Source: Bacteroidia bacterium (GTDB lineage Bacteria; Bacteroidota; Bacteroidia; NS11-12g; UBA955). From it: DNA of 12,860 bases. Positions 1 through 7,756 of the stretch are shown here, in pieces (the first letter of the stretch is position 1; each line of letters starts with the position of its first letter). The DNA lies in contig JADLHV010000270.1 in the NCBI GenBank assembly GCA_020848595.1, positions 1 through 12,860 of the forward strand, given 5' to 3'. The position numbers and the translations under genes are program-made. Under the pieces are notes generated by a model that did not search any database, was not told the origin of the DNA, and was given only the letters and a program-made list of their open reading frames with translations.

Positions 1-794
1 TCATGAATAATTTTAACCTTTTGATTAGGTTTAAAAACACTTTTCATATCCTCCAAAATATCTTGAATAAATTCGTCTACATCAAACAACTCCATACTTA
101 TTTCGACCTTACTTTGTTCAAGCTTATCTAGAGAAAGGAAATTATTGAGAATATCAGTTAAGTGTTTAACAGATGATTTAATCCGATCTATATGTTTAGT
201 GCGCTTATCGGCATCATCAATTTTAGAATAATTTTCGACTAAAGAAGCGCTTGATAAAATAGCGGAAAGGGGCGTTCTAAATTCGTGAGAAGCCATAGAT
301 ACGAAGCGAGATTTAATTTCATTGAGTTCTCTTTCTCTTTCGAGCATATTCGTTAATTCGAGTGTGCGTGCTCTTACTTTTTCTTCGAGTTCTTCGTGAT
401 ATTTTTTACGTTCAGTAATATCAGTTATAAAGGCTACAGCGAGCATTTTACCATCAAAAGAATAATGTCCTAAACTAATTTCAACAGGGAACTCCCCTCC
501 TGCTTTATTTCTAGCATACAAATCTAAGCCAAATCCCATTGGTCGAGCTTTAGGTTTTTCGAAAAACTTTTCACGGTATCGCACATGTAAATTCCTAAAA
601 GAATCGGGCATTAACATTTCGAGATCATGCCCTAAAAGTTCATGAGAATCGTAACCAAACATTTTCTCAATACAAGGGTTTGCAAGTGCTATTTTACCAT
701 CAGCATGTATGACCAAAATCCCTACTGTGGCATATTCGAATAACGCTTTAAAGCCAGCCTCACTCTCTAGTGTTTGAAATACATTGTCTATCAT
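1..794 (-). CDS. PAS-domain sensor histidine kinase, partial (C-terminus beyond left edge)
   Basis: This is a reading frame of 264 codons, open to the window edge, read by hand from the minus strand. Residues about 12-130 form a PAS sensor domain: it begins around FEYATVGILVIHADGKI, has an F-G-Y-x-S-x-E-L-L-G segment near 46-55, and ends in the typical FITDITERKK at about 122-131. A charged coiled-coil linker (about 132-160) leads into a HisKA dimerisation domain with the H-box S-H-E-F-R-T-P-L. H170 is the expected autophosphorylation site. The HATPase catalytic domain must lie to the left of position 1. No transmembrane helix or signal peptide precedes the PAS domain, so the kinase is probably cytoplasmic and senses an internal or diffusible signal; the ligand is unknown. 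No response regulator is visible. ATG at 794 is chosen because it lies just before the PAS domain and behind a promoter-like sequence. It could be a hybrid kinase if a receiver domain follows off-window. Confidence 0.93.
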   Translation of the reverse strand, partial: MIDNVFQTLESEAGFKALFEYATVGILVIHADGKIALANPCIEKMFGYDSHELLGHDLEMLMPDSFRNLHVRYREKFFEKPKARPMGFGLDLYARNKAGGEFPVEISLGHYSFDGKMLAVAFITDITERKKYHEELEEKVRARTLELTNMLERERELNEIKSRFVSMASHEFRTPLSAILSSASLVENYSKIDDADKRTKHIDRIKSSVKHLTDILNNFLSLDKLEQSKVEISMELFDVDEFIQDILEDMKSVFKPNQKVKIIH

Positions 795-813
795 ATCGAA
801 TGAGATTATAGAG

Positions 814-843
814 CAAAAGTATATATTTAAGTTTGATATCCAA
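814..843 (-). promoter_or_regulatory. Candidate Bacteroidota-type promoter for the histidine kinase
   Basis: On the minus strand, TACTTTTG (821-814) matches the Bacteroidota -7 consensus TAnnTTTG exactly. A TTG (843-841) lies 19 bases upstream, the expected spacing for the -33 element. The -7 box ends 19 bases before the kinase ATG, implying a short leader. Such short motifs occur by chance in AT-rich DNA, but the position and spacing are favourable. Confidence 0.45.
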
Positions 844-1049
844 TATATAATTATCAGATTTTCAATACTTAATTATGTCGAGAGTTATATTTTTACAAAA
901 TCGAATTCAGTAAAGTTATTTATACAAGCAATAGACATTCATGTGTAAGTAAGGTCAAATCCTAAAATAGACCAAATGAAAAGAAGTATAAAATAAAATT
1001 AAGCTTAACCAAATAATCTAAAATATGTAGAATAGGACTATACTAATCT

Positions 1050-4000
1050 CTATAATATTTCTAGAGTTTGTCTTACATAATGCATAAACCCACCAAAGTC
1101 TCTAACAGTTAAATCTATTAAATAAGTCCCTTTTATGAGTAATTCACCTTTAGAATCTCTACCATTAAAAGGTTTACTATTAGAATCACCATCATAAATC
1201 ATTTCGCCCCAACGTGTAAAAATTCTCAATCTGTAATCTTGAATTCCTCTGCCAAGAATAACAAAACTATCATTGATATTATCTTGATTCACGGAAATAG
1301 CTGTTGGAATATATAATCGATAAATATCCCACACTCTTAATAAAAATTCAGCGGTATCCTTGCATCCAATAGAATTTGAAACAAATAATTTCACAGGGTA
1401 TGTTCCAGTATCTTGATAAGTATGTATAGGATCTGTATTTGTATTATCAGAGCTATTATCTCCAAAAGACCAATTGAAGTTATCGTAAAACTTAGAATTG
1501 TTTTGAAAACTAGCTGTAGAATTTAAGAAATCCAATTGATTTGGTAAAAAAGTGAAGTCTGCTATAGGTTGGTCAAGTACATTAACATAGCCAATGTTAA
1601 CCATAGAATCGACACAATTTTCGTTACTAATAGCCATTAATCGCACGTCATATTGACCAGCTAATTCAAATCCTTTTAAAGGTTCGAATGCAAAACTCGA
1701 ATCACCATCACTAAAACTCCAGCGATATGCCACTGCACCTGAACTCAGATTCTGAAATTGAATTAACTCTGGAATACAGTAGTCTGTTTTCGGCAAATCA
1801 AAGTTAACTATAGGCAAAGGATTCACCACTAAATTTCTAGTTTGTTGAACTGGATTTGAACACCCATCTTGAAGTTCTATAACATAATTAGAGTTGACTA
1901 AAGGTGAAAGTTTCACTTGAGTCCCAGTAATAGAATTTCCATTTAAAAGCCATTGTCTTGTAGATAATCGTCCACCATTCATTGTGATGTTTAATTGAGC
2001 AGTATCACCACTACAAATACTAGAATCAAGGAAAGAAGCATTTAATACCAAAGGAGAGAGCACAGTTACAGTTACAAAAGCCGAATCATATGGAAGTGTA
2101 CAAAAATCATCTAATTTAATATTATACTTGGTCGTACTATTTGGACTAACAATTTGCGACGGCGATTGAGGCAAACCGTTATCCCAGGTATACATATAAT
2201 CGGTAGGCTTACCACCAGTAAAACTAGGATTTAAGTTTGCCGACCCACCATAACAAATAGTAGTATCCCTAAGGCCGTTTACCTTTAATGGTTCTAATAC
2301 TGAAATGTAAATCGAATCCGAAAATACATCAGAACAATTATCATCAATTAGAACCGTATACCAGGTTGATATATTGGGTTGAACACGATGGCTACTAGAA
2401 TTAGAAAGACCATTATTCCATGTTAAATTATAATTAGCTGAATTACCACCTAATCCAGTTGCATTTAAATCAACCGATACGCCATGACAAATAGTAGAAT
2501 CTGGACCAAGCGTGACCTCTAATTTAGGACGAACTGCAACAAATACAGAATCAACTCCAGGTAAAACAGTACAGCCATCAGTAATAGTAGCTACAATCCA
2601 AACACTATCAGTAAAACTTCCTTGTGCCGAATCGACACTTCCTAAACCAAGATTCCAATTATAATTATATGAGGTCGATATTCCACCAATACCCACAACC
2701 TTATATTGACCTAATTTATTAAAACAAAGTAAAGTATCATCCGTTTCTATACGTGCTCTAAGAGCTGGATTAACAAAAACGTTTACAAAAGCTGTATCAC
2801 CTAGAACAGTGCAAGCATCTGTAACAATAAGACGGTAGAGTGTATTAGTATTAGGTGAAACTAATTGATTTGGAGAATTTCCTAAACCTAAATTCCAGGT
2901 ATATGTGTAATCACTCGAGATGCCTCCACTAACAAGTGCATTAAATGGCATTTGCTGTCCTACACAAATTAATGAATCTTTTAATCCAGAGATTTGAATT
3001 GGGCCAAAAAGATCGACAACGATAGAATCTTTAGCGTTATCAGAGCAGTTATCATTAACTTCTACAACATAGGTTGTTTTAACAGTAGGCACTACGGTAT
3101 ATTTGGCAGTATCAGGCACGCCCGCATTCCATGTAAAGTTATAGTTATTAGGTTTTCCACCTGTAACAGAAGCTTGCAATTGCAAACCTCTTCCATTACA
3201 TAAAGTTGTATCCGAATTTAAATTGACCGATAAAGGATTTCTTACATTTACAAATACAGAATCGGAAGCCGCTATAGAAGAACAATTATCTTTTAAAGTA
3301 ACACTTATCCATTTACTAGAGGTAAAAGGCGCCATTTGATTACTCCCCATTCCCATACTATTATTCCAAGTATAAGAATATCCCATAGTATCACCGCCAC
3401 TACCATTTGCAGTAAAAGCGCCCATTTTATTGAAACAGATATCCGTATCATTGGTGGCTATTTCAACTTTTAGAGCATCTTTCACTCTAACGGTTATAAA
3501 AGCAGTATCAGCAATTGGCGTACAAGCATCATTTAAGATAACTCTATAAGTGGTAGTAATAGAGGGATTAACCGATTTGAGGGCACCAGTCCCTATCCCA
3601 TTATCCCAATCAAATTGATATGAATTGCTTTTTCCACCTTTAGCAAAAGCTTTAAGAGACGCATTTGTACCAGCGCAAATTACAGTATCATTAGCTGTAA
3701 ACAATTCTAGTGCGTCTAAAACCGTTACTTTAACACTAGTAGAATCAGTTAATTGACTACAGACATCTGTTAGATAAACTTGATAAGTTTGAGTAGTATC
3801 GGGAGAAACTGTAATTGAATCGGCATACGATATGCCTAACCATTTGAAACGATAATCAGAAAAATATCCACCAGACCCAACAGCTTTAAGCACAACAGAA
3901 GTGCCTAAACATATAGAGGTATCAGAATAGGCTTTAACATCCAATGGTTTTCTAATAGCTTTATAATATAGTTTAAATCCTCTACCAACGACATAAGGAT

Positions 4001-6287
4001 CAGATACATGACGAAGAGTAACAACCGAACCAGGCACTAAAATTGAATTTCCAGTATTGGGTAAATTTATACCCGTATACCCAGCTATCTTTACTCCAGA
4101 TCCAGGATAAATACCTTTATAAATATACAAACTATCATAGCCAGTTTCATAATCAAAATCTTTGAATTGAATTCGGATAGAATCGGCACCAGGTACACTA
4201 ATTCTAAAATAGGTTATCCGATTCTGAGCATACTCGCCTTCACGACCATCATCATAAACAAAACCATCACATTTATTTGTACTATCAATACCCGATAAAG
4301 GCATAAAGACAGCATTACAAATATCAAAAGTCGAATCGACTTTAACATACGCCACCTTTGTCAAGCTATCTTTTTTATTTTGGAAACAACTACTAGAAAC
4401 TAACTTTATCGTATAACTGCCATAGTTTGAAAATGTATGAGTTGGATCAAAAACATTAGAAGAATTGCCATCTCCAAAATACCATTTAGAAGACAAGGCA
4501 TTTGTACTTAAATTTCTAAAATTCACTAATTGTGAGATATTACAGATGACAGAATCTGCAATAAAATCGGCTTTAACGAAACCACTATCGTATTTAGGAC
4601 CAACATTACAAGCATACCAAGCATTAGTAACTGCAATAACTTCTTTGCTGCAATTTCCATAGAGGTCGACTGCAGAGCGAATAGAGTAAAATCTAGCATC
4701 TGCATATTGAGAAGTTGGGGTTAAATAAACGGATAAGTTCCGATAAGCTATTTTTTCAGCGGTACTGATACCCATGCTATCCACTTGATAAACATTCGAT
4801 ACATCGTTAGTACCAGAGCCCCCTTCAGTTAAAAGGTAATACCACCAATTTTGCACACCACTATTGAGGTGCACCCCGCCATTATCACCAGTACCAAAAT
4901 ACCAATTTGTACTTTTGTAACATCTAGGATGACCTTTTAATTTAGGATTGAGCATATTGCGCAAACCAGTGCCATCATTGGTTATTTCTTCTCCAATAAT
5001 CCAACTATAACTACTAGGTTTACCATAGCGTTCGATAGTATTTCCAAAGATATCACTAAAAGATTCGTTTAACTGTCCCGATTCGTAACTATAGATTAAA
5101 TTAGCTGTATTAGTCGTTACAGCATGAGTAATTTCGTGACCACACACATCCAAACTTGTTAGAGGTTTAAACACATTTCCATCACCGTAAGTCATTCTAA
5201 TTCCATCCCAAAATGCATTATCATAATTATTAGCATAATGAACAAAGCTATTGATTCGAGCGTTATTATTATTATAACTATTTCTATTGTGAATATTTTT
5301 ATAATAGTCGTAAGTAGTTTCGGCGCCCCAATGACAATCAGTCGCCACTTCATCTTTATTTAAATTGACATTATTCCAAATATTATTCGAATCTAAAAAA
5401 TCGGAAGCTGCTCCATAACTTGTACCTTTCTTCATATTGAAAGTATAAACCCCATTACCTCTTGAATTTTCTCTTAAACGGTAATTAAAAGGAGCTGTAC
5501 TATCCGTAATAATTGTTTTTTGACCACTGTATTTCGTAAATGCTTTTCCAGGCACATCGGTAGTATGCAATTGATTTTCGCGAGCAATTATCAGGCCATC
5601 AGCCACCGAAACATAGATATTTTCGGCTGTTCTTGGAGAAAATCCATGAATATTAAATCTATAACACAAGATAAAATCCTGTGAATTGAAGATTAAATTA
5701 TTCGGAACATAAAAAAGCTGAGCCTTTGGATACCAAGTAGCCTTCTCATCGTTCAGAATATTTTTTATAGCTAGTTCTTCTTCGGGGTGTTGCCACATAT
5801 ACGACTCGGCAGCAGTTGAATCGAGTGCAATATTTAAACAATGTGCTTCAGATAGATATTCATTTTTTTGACTATTTATCACTTTAAAATACTCCCCATT
5901 AAAAGACTGTAATTTACCTTCTTTTATATGGGTAATTATAACCCCACCGAGTACATCTGCTCCATGGAGCGTTTGCTGATAGCGTGAGTGCGAATAGCCT
6001 AAAGCATCCGTTTCTGTTTTAATTAATCTAAAACCAAATGGGCTTTGAGCTTGATACAATTTACTGATAAAAGTAAGAGCATCATTCGCGTTTATTATAT
6101 AATCTTCACGAAATAAGACATATTGAATTTGTTCGGTTAGGTCGTTTATCCTAACCAACTCTGCGCCTTTTACTTTTGAATTAGCTTCGGACCCATACAA
6201 TTCTTTTGCATAAGTTACCTGAATATTCATCAACCAAACGACAAATAAGAACCATATTGGTTGGATGAATTTAAATCTTGCGTGCAT
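1050..6287 (-). CDS. Secreted M4 (thermolysin-like) metalloprotease with PKD, CUB and Ig-like repeats and T9SS type B sorting domain
   Basis: This 1745-residue protein is predicted to be exported and either attached to the cell surface or released by the type IX secretion system. Residues 1-27 are a signal peptide (cleavage near TYA/KE). An FTP/PepSY-like inhibitory propeptide spans about 40-235. The M4 catalytic region spans about 245-560. It has the zinc motif H-E-I-T-H (384-388), the third zinc ligand E408 in N-E-S-F-S-D, D380 before the motif, and the transition-state histidine H473 in G-V-H-L-N-S-G. All key thermolysin residues are present, so it should be active once the propeptide is removed. 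Then come a PKD domain (about 574-650, F-G-D-G at 604-607), a CUB-like domain (about 657-777), nine Ig/PKD-like repeats (781-1489), two PKD domains (about 1490-1572 and 1575-1652), and the C-terminal sorting domain (1653-1745). AAAGGA at 6303-6298 lies 10 bases before the ATG and may act as a weak ribosome-binding site. Substrates are unknown; a nutritional or surface-processing role is inferred. Confidence 0.95.
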   Translation of the reverse strand: MHARFKFIQPIWFLFVVWLMNIQVTYAKELYGSEANSKVKGAELVRINDLTEQIQYVLFREDYIINANDALTFISKLYQAQSPFGFRLIKTETDALGYSHSRYQQTLHGADVLGGVIITHIKEGKLQSFNGEYFKVINSQKNEYLSEAHCLNIALDSTAAESYMWQHPEEELAIKNILNDEKATWYPKAQLFYVPNNLIFNSQDFILCYRFNIHGFSPRTAENIYVSVADGLIIARENQLHTTDVPGKAFTKYSGQKTIITDSTAPFNYRLRENSRGNGVYTFNMKKGTSYGAASDFLDSNNIWNNVNLNKDEVATDCHWGAETTYDYYKNIHNRNSYNNNNARINSFVHYANNYDNAFWDGIRMTYGDGNVFKPLTSLDVCGHEITHAVTTNTANLIYSYESGQLNESFSDIFGNTIERYGKPSSYSWIIGEEITNDGTGLRNMLNPKLKGHPRCYKSTNWYFGTGDNGGVHLNSGVQNWWYYLLTEGGSGTNDVSNVYQVDSMGISTAEKIAYRNLSVYLTPTSQYADARFYSIRSAVDLYGNCSKEVIAVTNAWYACNVGPKYDSGFVKADFIADSVICNISQLVNFRNLSTNALSSKWYFGDGNSSNVFDPTHTFSNYGSYTIKLVSSSCFQNKKDSLTKVAYVKVDSTFDICNAVFMPLSGIDSTNKCDGFVYDDGREGEYAQNRITYFRISVPGADSIRIQFKDFDYETGYDSLYIYKGIYPGSGVKIAGYTGINLPNTGNSILVPGSVVTLRHVSDPYVVGRGFKLYYKAIRKPLDVKAYSDTSICLGTSVVLKAVGSGGYFSDYRFKWLGISYADSITVSPDTTQTYQVYLTDVCSQLTDSTSVKVTVLDALELFTANDTVICAGTNASLKAFAKGGKSNSYQFDWDNGIGTGALKSVNPSITTTYRVILNDACTPIADTAFITVRVKDALKVEIATNDTDICFNKMGAFTANGSGGDTMGYSYTWNNSMGMGSNQMAPFTSSKWISVTLKDNCSSIAASDSVFVNVRNPLSVNLNSDTTLCNGRGLQLQASVTGGKPNNYNFTWNAGVPDTAKYTVVPTVKTTYVVEVNDNCSDNAKDSIVVDLFGPIQISGLKDSLICVGQQMPFNALVSGGISSDYTYTWNLGLGNSPNQLVSPNTNTLYRLIVTDACTVLGDTAFVNVFVNPALRARIETDDTLLCFNKLGQYKVVGIGGISTSYNYNWNLGLGSVDSAQGSFTDSVWIVATITDGCTVLPGVDSVFVAVRPKLEVTLGPDSTICHGVSVDLNATGLGGNSANYNLTWNNGLSNSSSHRVQPNISTWYTVLIDDNCSDVFSDSIYISVLEPLKVNGLRDTTICYGGSANLNPSFTGGKPTDYMYTWDNGLPQSPSQIVSPNSTTKYNIKLDDFCTLPYDSAFVTVTVLSPLVLNASFLDSSICSGDTAQLNITMNGGRLSTRQWLLNGNSITGTQVKLSPLVNSNYVIELQDGCSNPVQQTRNLVVNPLPIVNFDLPKTDYCIPELIQFQNLSSGAVAYRWSFSDGDSSFAFEPLKGFELAGQYDVRLMAISNENCVDSMVNIGYVNVLDQPIADFTFLPNQLDFLNSTASFQNNSKFYDNFNWSFGDNSSDNTNTDPIHTYQDTGTYPVKLFVSNSIGCKDTAEFLLRVWDIYRLYIPTAISVNQDNINDSFVILGRGIQDYRLRIFTRWGEMIYDGDSNSKPFNGRDSKGELLIKGTYLIDLTVRDFGGFMHYVRQTLEIL
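1053..1331 (-). other. T9SS type B C-terminal sorting domain (CHU_C / gliding-motility-associated type) of the protease
   Basis: Residues 1653-1745 match the family pattern: a start I-P-T-A-I-S-V-N-Q-D-x-I-N-D-S-F, then Y-R-L-R-I-F-x-R-W-G-E-x-I-Y-D, then F-N-G-R-x-S-K-G and K-G-T-Y-L-I-D, ending R-Q-T-L-E-I-L. This is the signal recognised by the type IX machinery after Sec export. Type B domains often need a dedicated SprF-like partner, which is not seen in this window. Confidence 0.9.
1821..3947 (-). repeat. Nine tandem ~79-residue Ig/PKD-like repeats arranged as a three-unit superrepeat
   Basis: The repeats cover protein residues 781-1489. Each follows the pattern D-T-x-I-C-x-G, G-G-x-x-x-x-Y-x-Y-x-W-N-x-G, V-x-P-x-x-T-T-x-Y, and D-x-C-S/T. 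Each repeat has exactly two cysteines, at 793/843, 871/922, 951/1002, 1030/1081, 1108/1159, 1188/1239, 1267/1318, 1345/1396 and 1425/1476. The pairs are 51 apart, except 50 in the first. Distances between first cysteines run 78, 80, 79, 78, 80, 79, 78, 80, so the pattern recurs every three repeats (237 residues, 711 bases). The repeats have diverged and are not identical DNA. They are probably an extended, disulfide-stabilised stalk or adhesion region. Confidence 0.9.
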
Positions 6288-6545
6288 TAGTGTAATTTCC
6301 TTTACATGCGAATTACGTTAAAAAAAATATCATTAAAAAGTAAGCCTATTGATTTTGACAATCATACAACAAATCAAGTTCAAACAAAGACTATCAAACC
6401 CACAGAATCAATTGACTGATAAACAAGCAATTAATCAAATTAAACAGTATTCTAAGAGTACTAATTAAAGAAGATCAAGTCTTAATTTAGTTAAAACGGT
6501 ACTAATAGACCCAAGATTGAGCCCACTATAAGAAAACAAAGAAGA

Positions 6546-7754
6546 TTAAACCGATTGAATAAAAAGTCCTGTGCGGAGTTTAGGTTCAATAAAAGTCGAT
6601 TTAGGAGGCATAATCATGTTATTATCAGCTATATCAAACATTTCTTGAATAGTACAAGGGAAAACTGTAAAAATACAATCAAAAACACCTTCAGACAATT
6701 TTGACTCTAACAGACTAATAGGCACATTTCCTTTAATAAATTCGAGGCGATTATCGGTTTTAGAATCGTGGATATGCAATATTTTTTTAAATACTTTTTC
6801 TTCCAATAGAGCGACATCGAGTTTATCAACAGCATTTAATTGACTGCAATCATGTTTATAATCGAGGATATACCATTGATTATTCAATAATAGGCCGAAT
6901 TCATGTTCACGTTTAGGCAGGAAAGCTGATTCAGCTGCCGATATATCAAAATCTTCTCTCAAAGCATCAAGAAATTCGTCATCATTAAAGTTTGAATCTG
7001 ATTTAAAAGCCCTGTGAAAACTATTAATTTTTAAGTATTCAGGAGGAACTATATAAGCGAGATATTTACCTCCTGCAATATGATTATTACGATAATAACC
7101 CGCCGAAGCAGCCGAGCGGTGATGCCCATCTGCAATATACAAGTCGCCAGCTTTAAGGTATAAAGACTCTAAGACATCAATATTTTCGGCATCCATCAAA
7201 GTAAAAACCTCATGTCTAAATCCAGCCTCATCGGTAAAATCTTTAATTTGAGATTGAATATCCATATGCGATTCCAGCATTGCATTAATGCTAGGTGCAG
7301 ACAAGTGAGTTAGAAGTACAGGTTCACCAATAACTCCTGTTACTTCAATATGTTGAATTAATTGATTTTCCTTTTCAGTTATCGTTTTTTCGTGAATCCT
7401 GATATGACCAGAGAAATAATCTTCAACATCAACAGTACAAACTAAACCAAGAAAGACGGTACAATCAGACAATCGAGTTTGTTTATAGACATAGAAAGAC
7501 ACATCAGGGAATTGGGCAATAGAGAGATTAGATTTCAAATTATCCAAAGCCTTTTTAGCCATAGGAAAATGCTTTGCAGGATCTTTAGCCTCACCAGACA
7601 GTAAGTGCGGTTTAACGATATTGAGATACGTTAAAGGATTGCCTTGAACAATTTCTTTCAGACGATTGGGCGAATCGATATGAATGTTAGCGGAAACAAG
7701 AACTTCTAGTCCATCCGCAGGCATTATCGCTTTAAAAGGATAAATGTGCGCCAA
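6546..7754 (-). CDS. DUF1015-family protein, last gene of the serine biosynthesis operon
   Basis: This 402-residue cytoplasmic protein has the conserved N-terminus I-x-P-F-K-A, the H-E-K-T segment (121-124), the signature A-D-G-H-H-R (208-213), and a C-terminal block P-P-K-S-T-F-x-E-P-K-L-x-x-G (383-397). These identify DUF1015 (COG4198), a family without a settled function as far as I know. No signal peptide or membrane segment is seen. It begins 2 bases after the serA stop. The start is TTG at 7754-7752: an in-frame TAA lies at 7763-7761, no other start codon lies between, and the next ATG (residue 11) would remove the conserved N-terminal motif. The D-G-H-H-R loop resembles the nucleotide/phosphate loop of ParB/sulfiredoxin-fold proteins, including archaeal serine kinase SerK. 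With its place behind serC and serA, this suggests a job in phosphoserine or serine metabolism, but that is inference. Confidence 0.88.
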   Translation of the reverse strand: MAHIYPFKAIMPADGLEVLVSANIHIDSPNRLKEIVQGNPLTYLNIVKPHLLSGEAKDPAKHFPMAKKALDNLKSNLSIAQFPDVSFYVYKQTRLSDCTVFLGLVCTVDVEDYFSGHIRIHEKTITEKENQLIQHIEVTGVIGEPVLLTHLSAPSINAMLESHMDIQSQIKDFTDEAGFRHEVFTLMDAENIDVLESLYLKAGDLYIADGHHRSAASAGYYRNNHIAGGKYLAYIVPPEYLKINSFHRAFKSDSNFNDDEFLDALREDFDISAAESAFLPKREHEFGLLLNNQWYILDYKHDCSQLNAVDKLDVALLEEKVFKKILHIHDSKTDNRLEFIKGNVPISLLESKLSEGVFDCIFTVFPCTIQEMFDIADNNMIMPPKSTFIEPKLRTGLFIQSV

Positions 7755-7756
7755 AT

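Noticed and set aside
795..1049. Search of the 255-base gap left of the protease for a small gene, RNA or terminator
   Set aside because: Apart from the kinase promoter at 814-843, only AT-rich sequence without a strong hairpin or coding frame was found.
1821..3947. Regular ~237-base spacing as a possible DNA-level tandem repeat or CRISPR-like array
   Set aside because: The periodicity is at the protein level: units are diverged in DNA sequence, in one continuous reading frame, and far longer than CRISPR repeats.
2994..4662. Open frames on the plus strand opposite the protease gene (2994-3203 and 4465-4662)
   Set aside because: Both lie wholly inside the repeat/PKD-coding region on the opposite strand and have no recognisable domains; they are shadows of the real gene.
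6446..6462. Possible 7-bp hairpin downstream of DUF1015 as a terminator
   Set aside because: On the minus-strand transcript one of the seven pairs is a C-A mismatch, the stem is AT-rich, and no run of U follows; too weak to call.
6288..6545. Search of the 258-base gap between DUF1015 and the protease for a TAnnTTTG promoter
   Set aside because: No exact -7 match on the minus strand was found, so no promoter is claimed for the protease gene.
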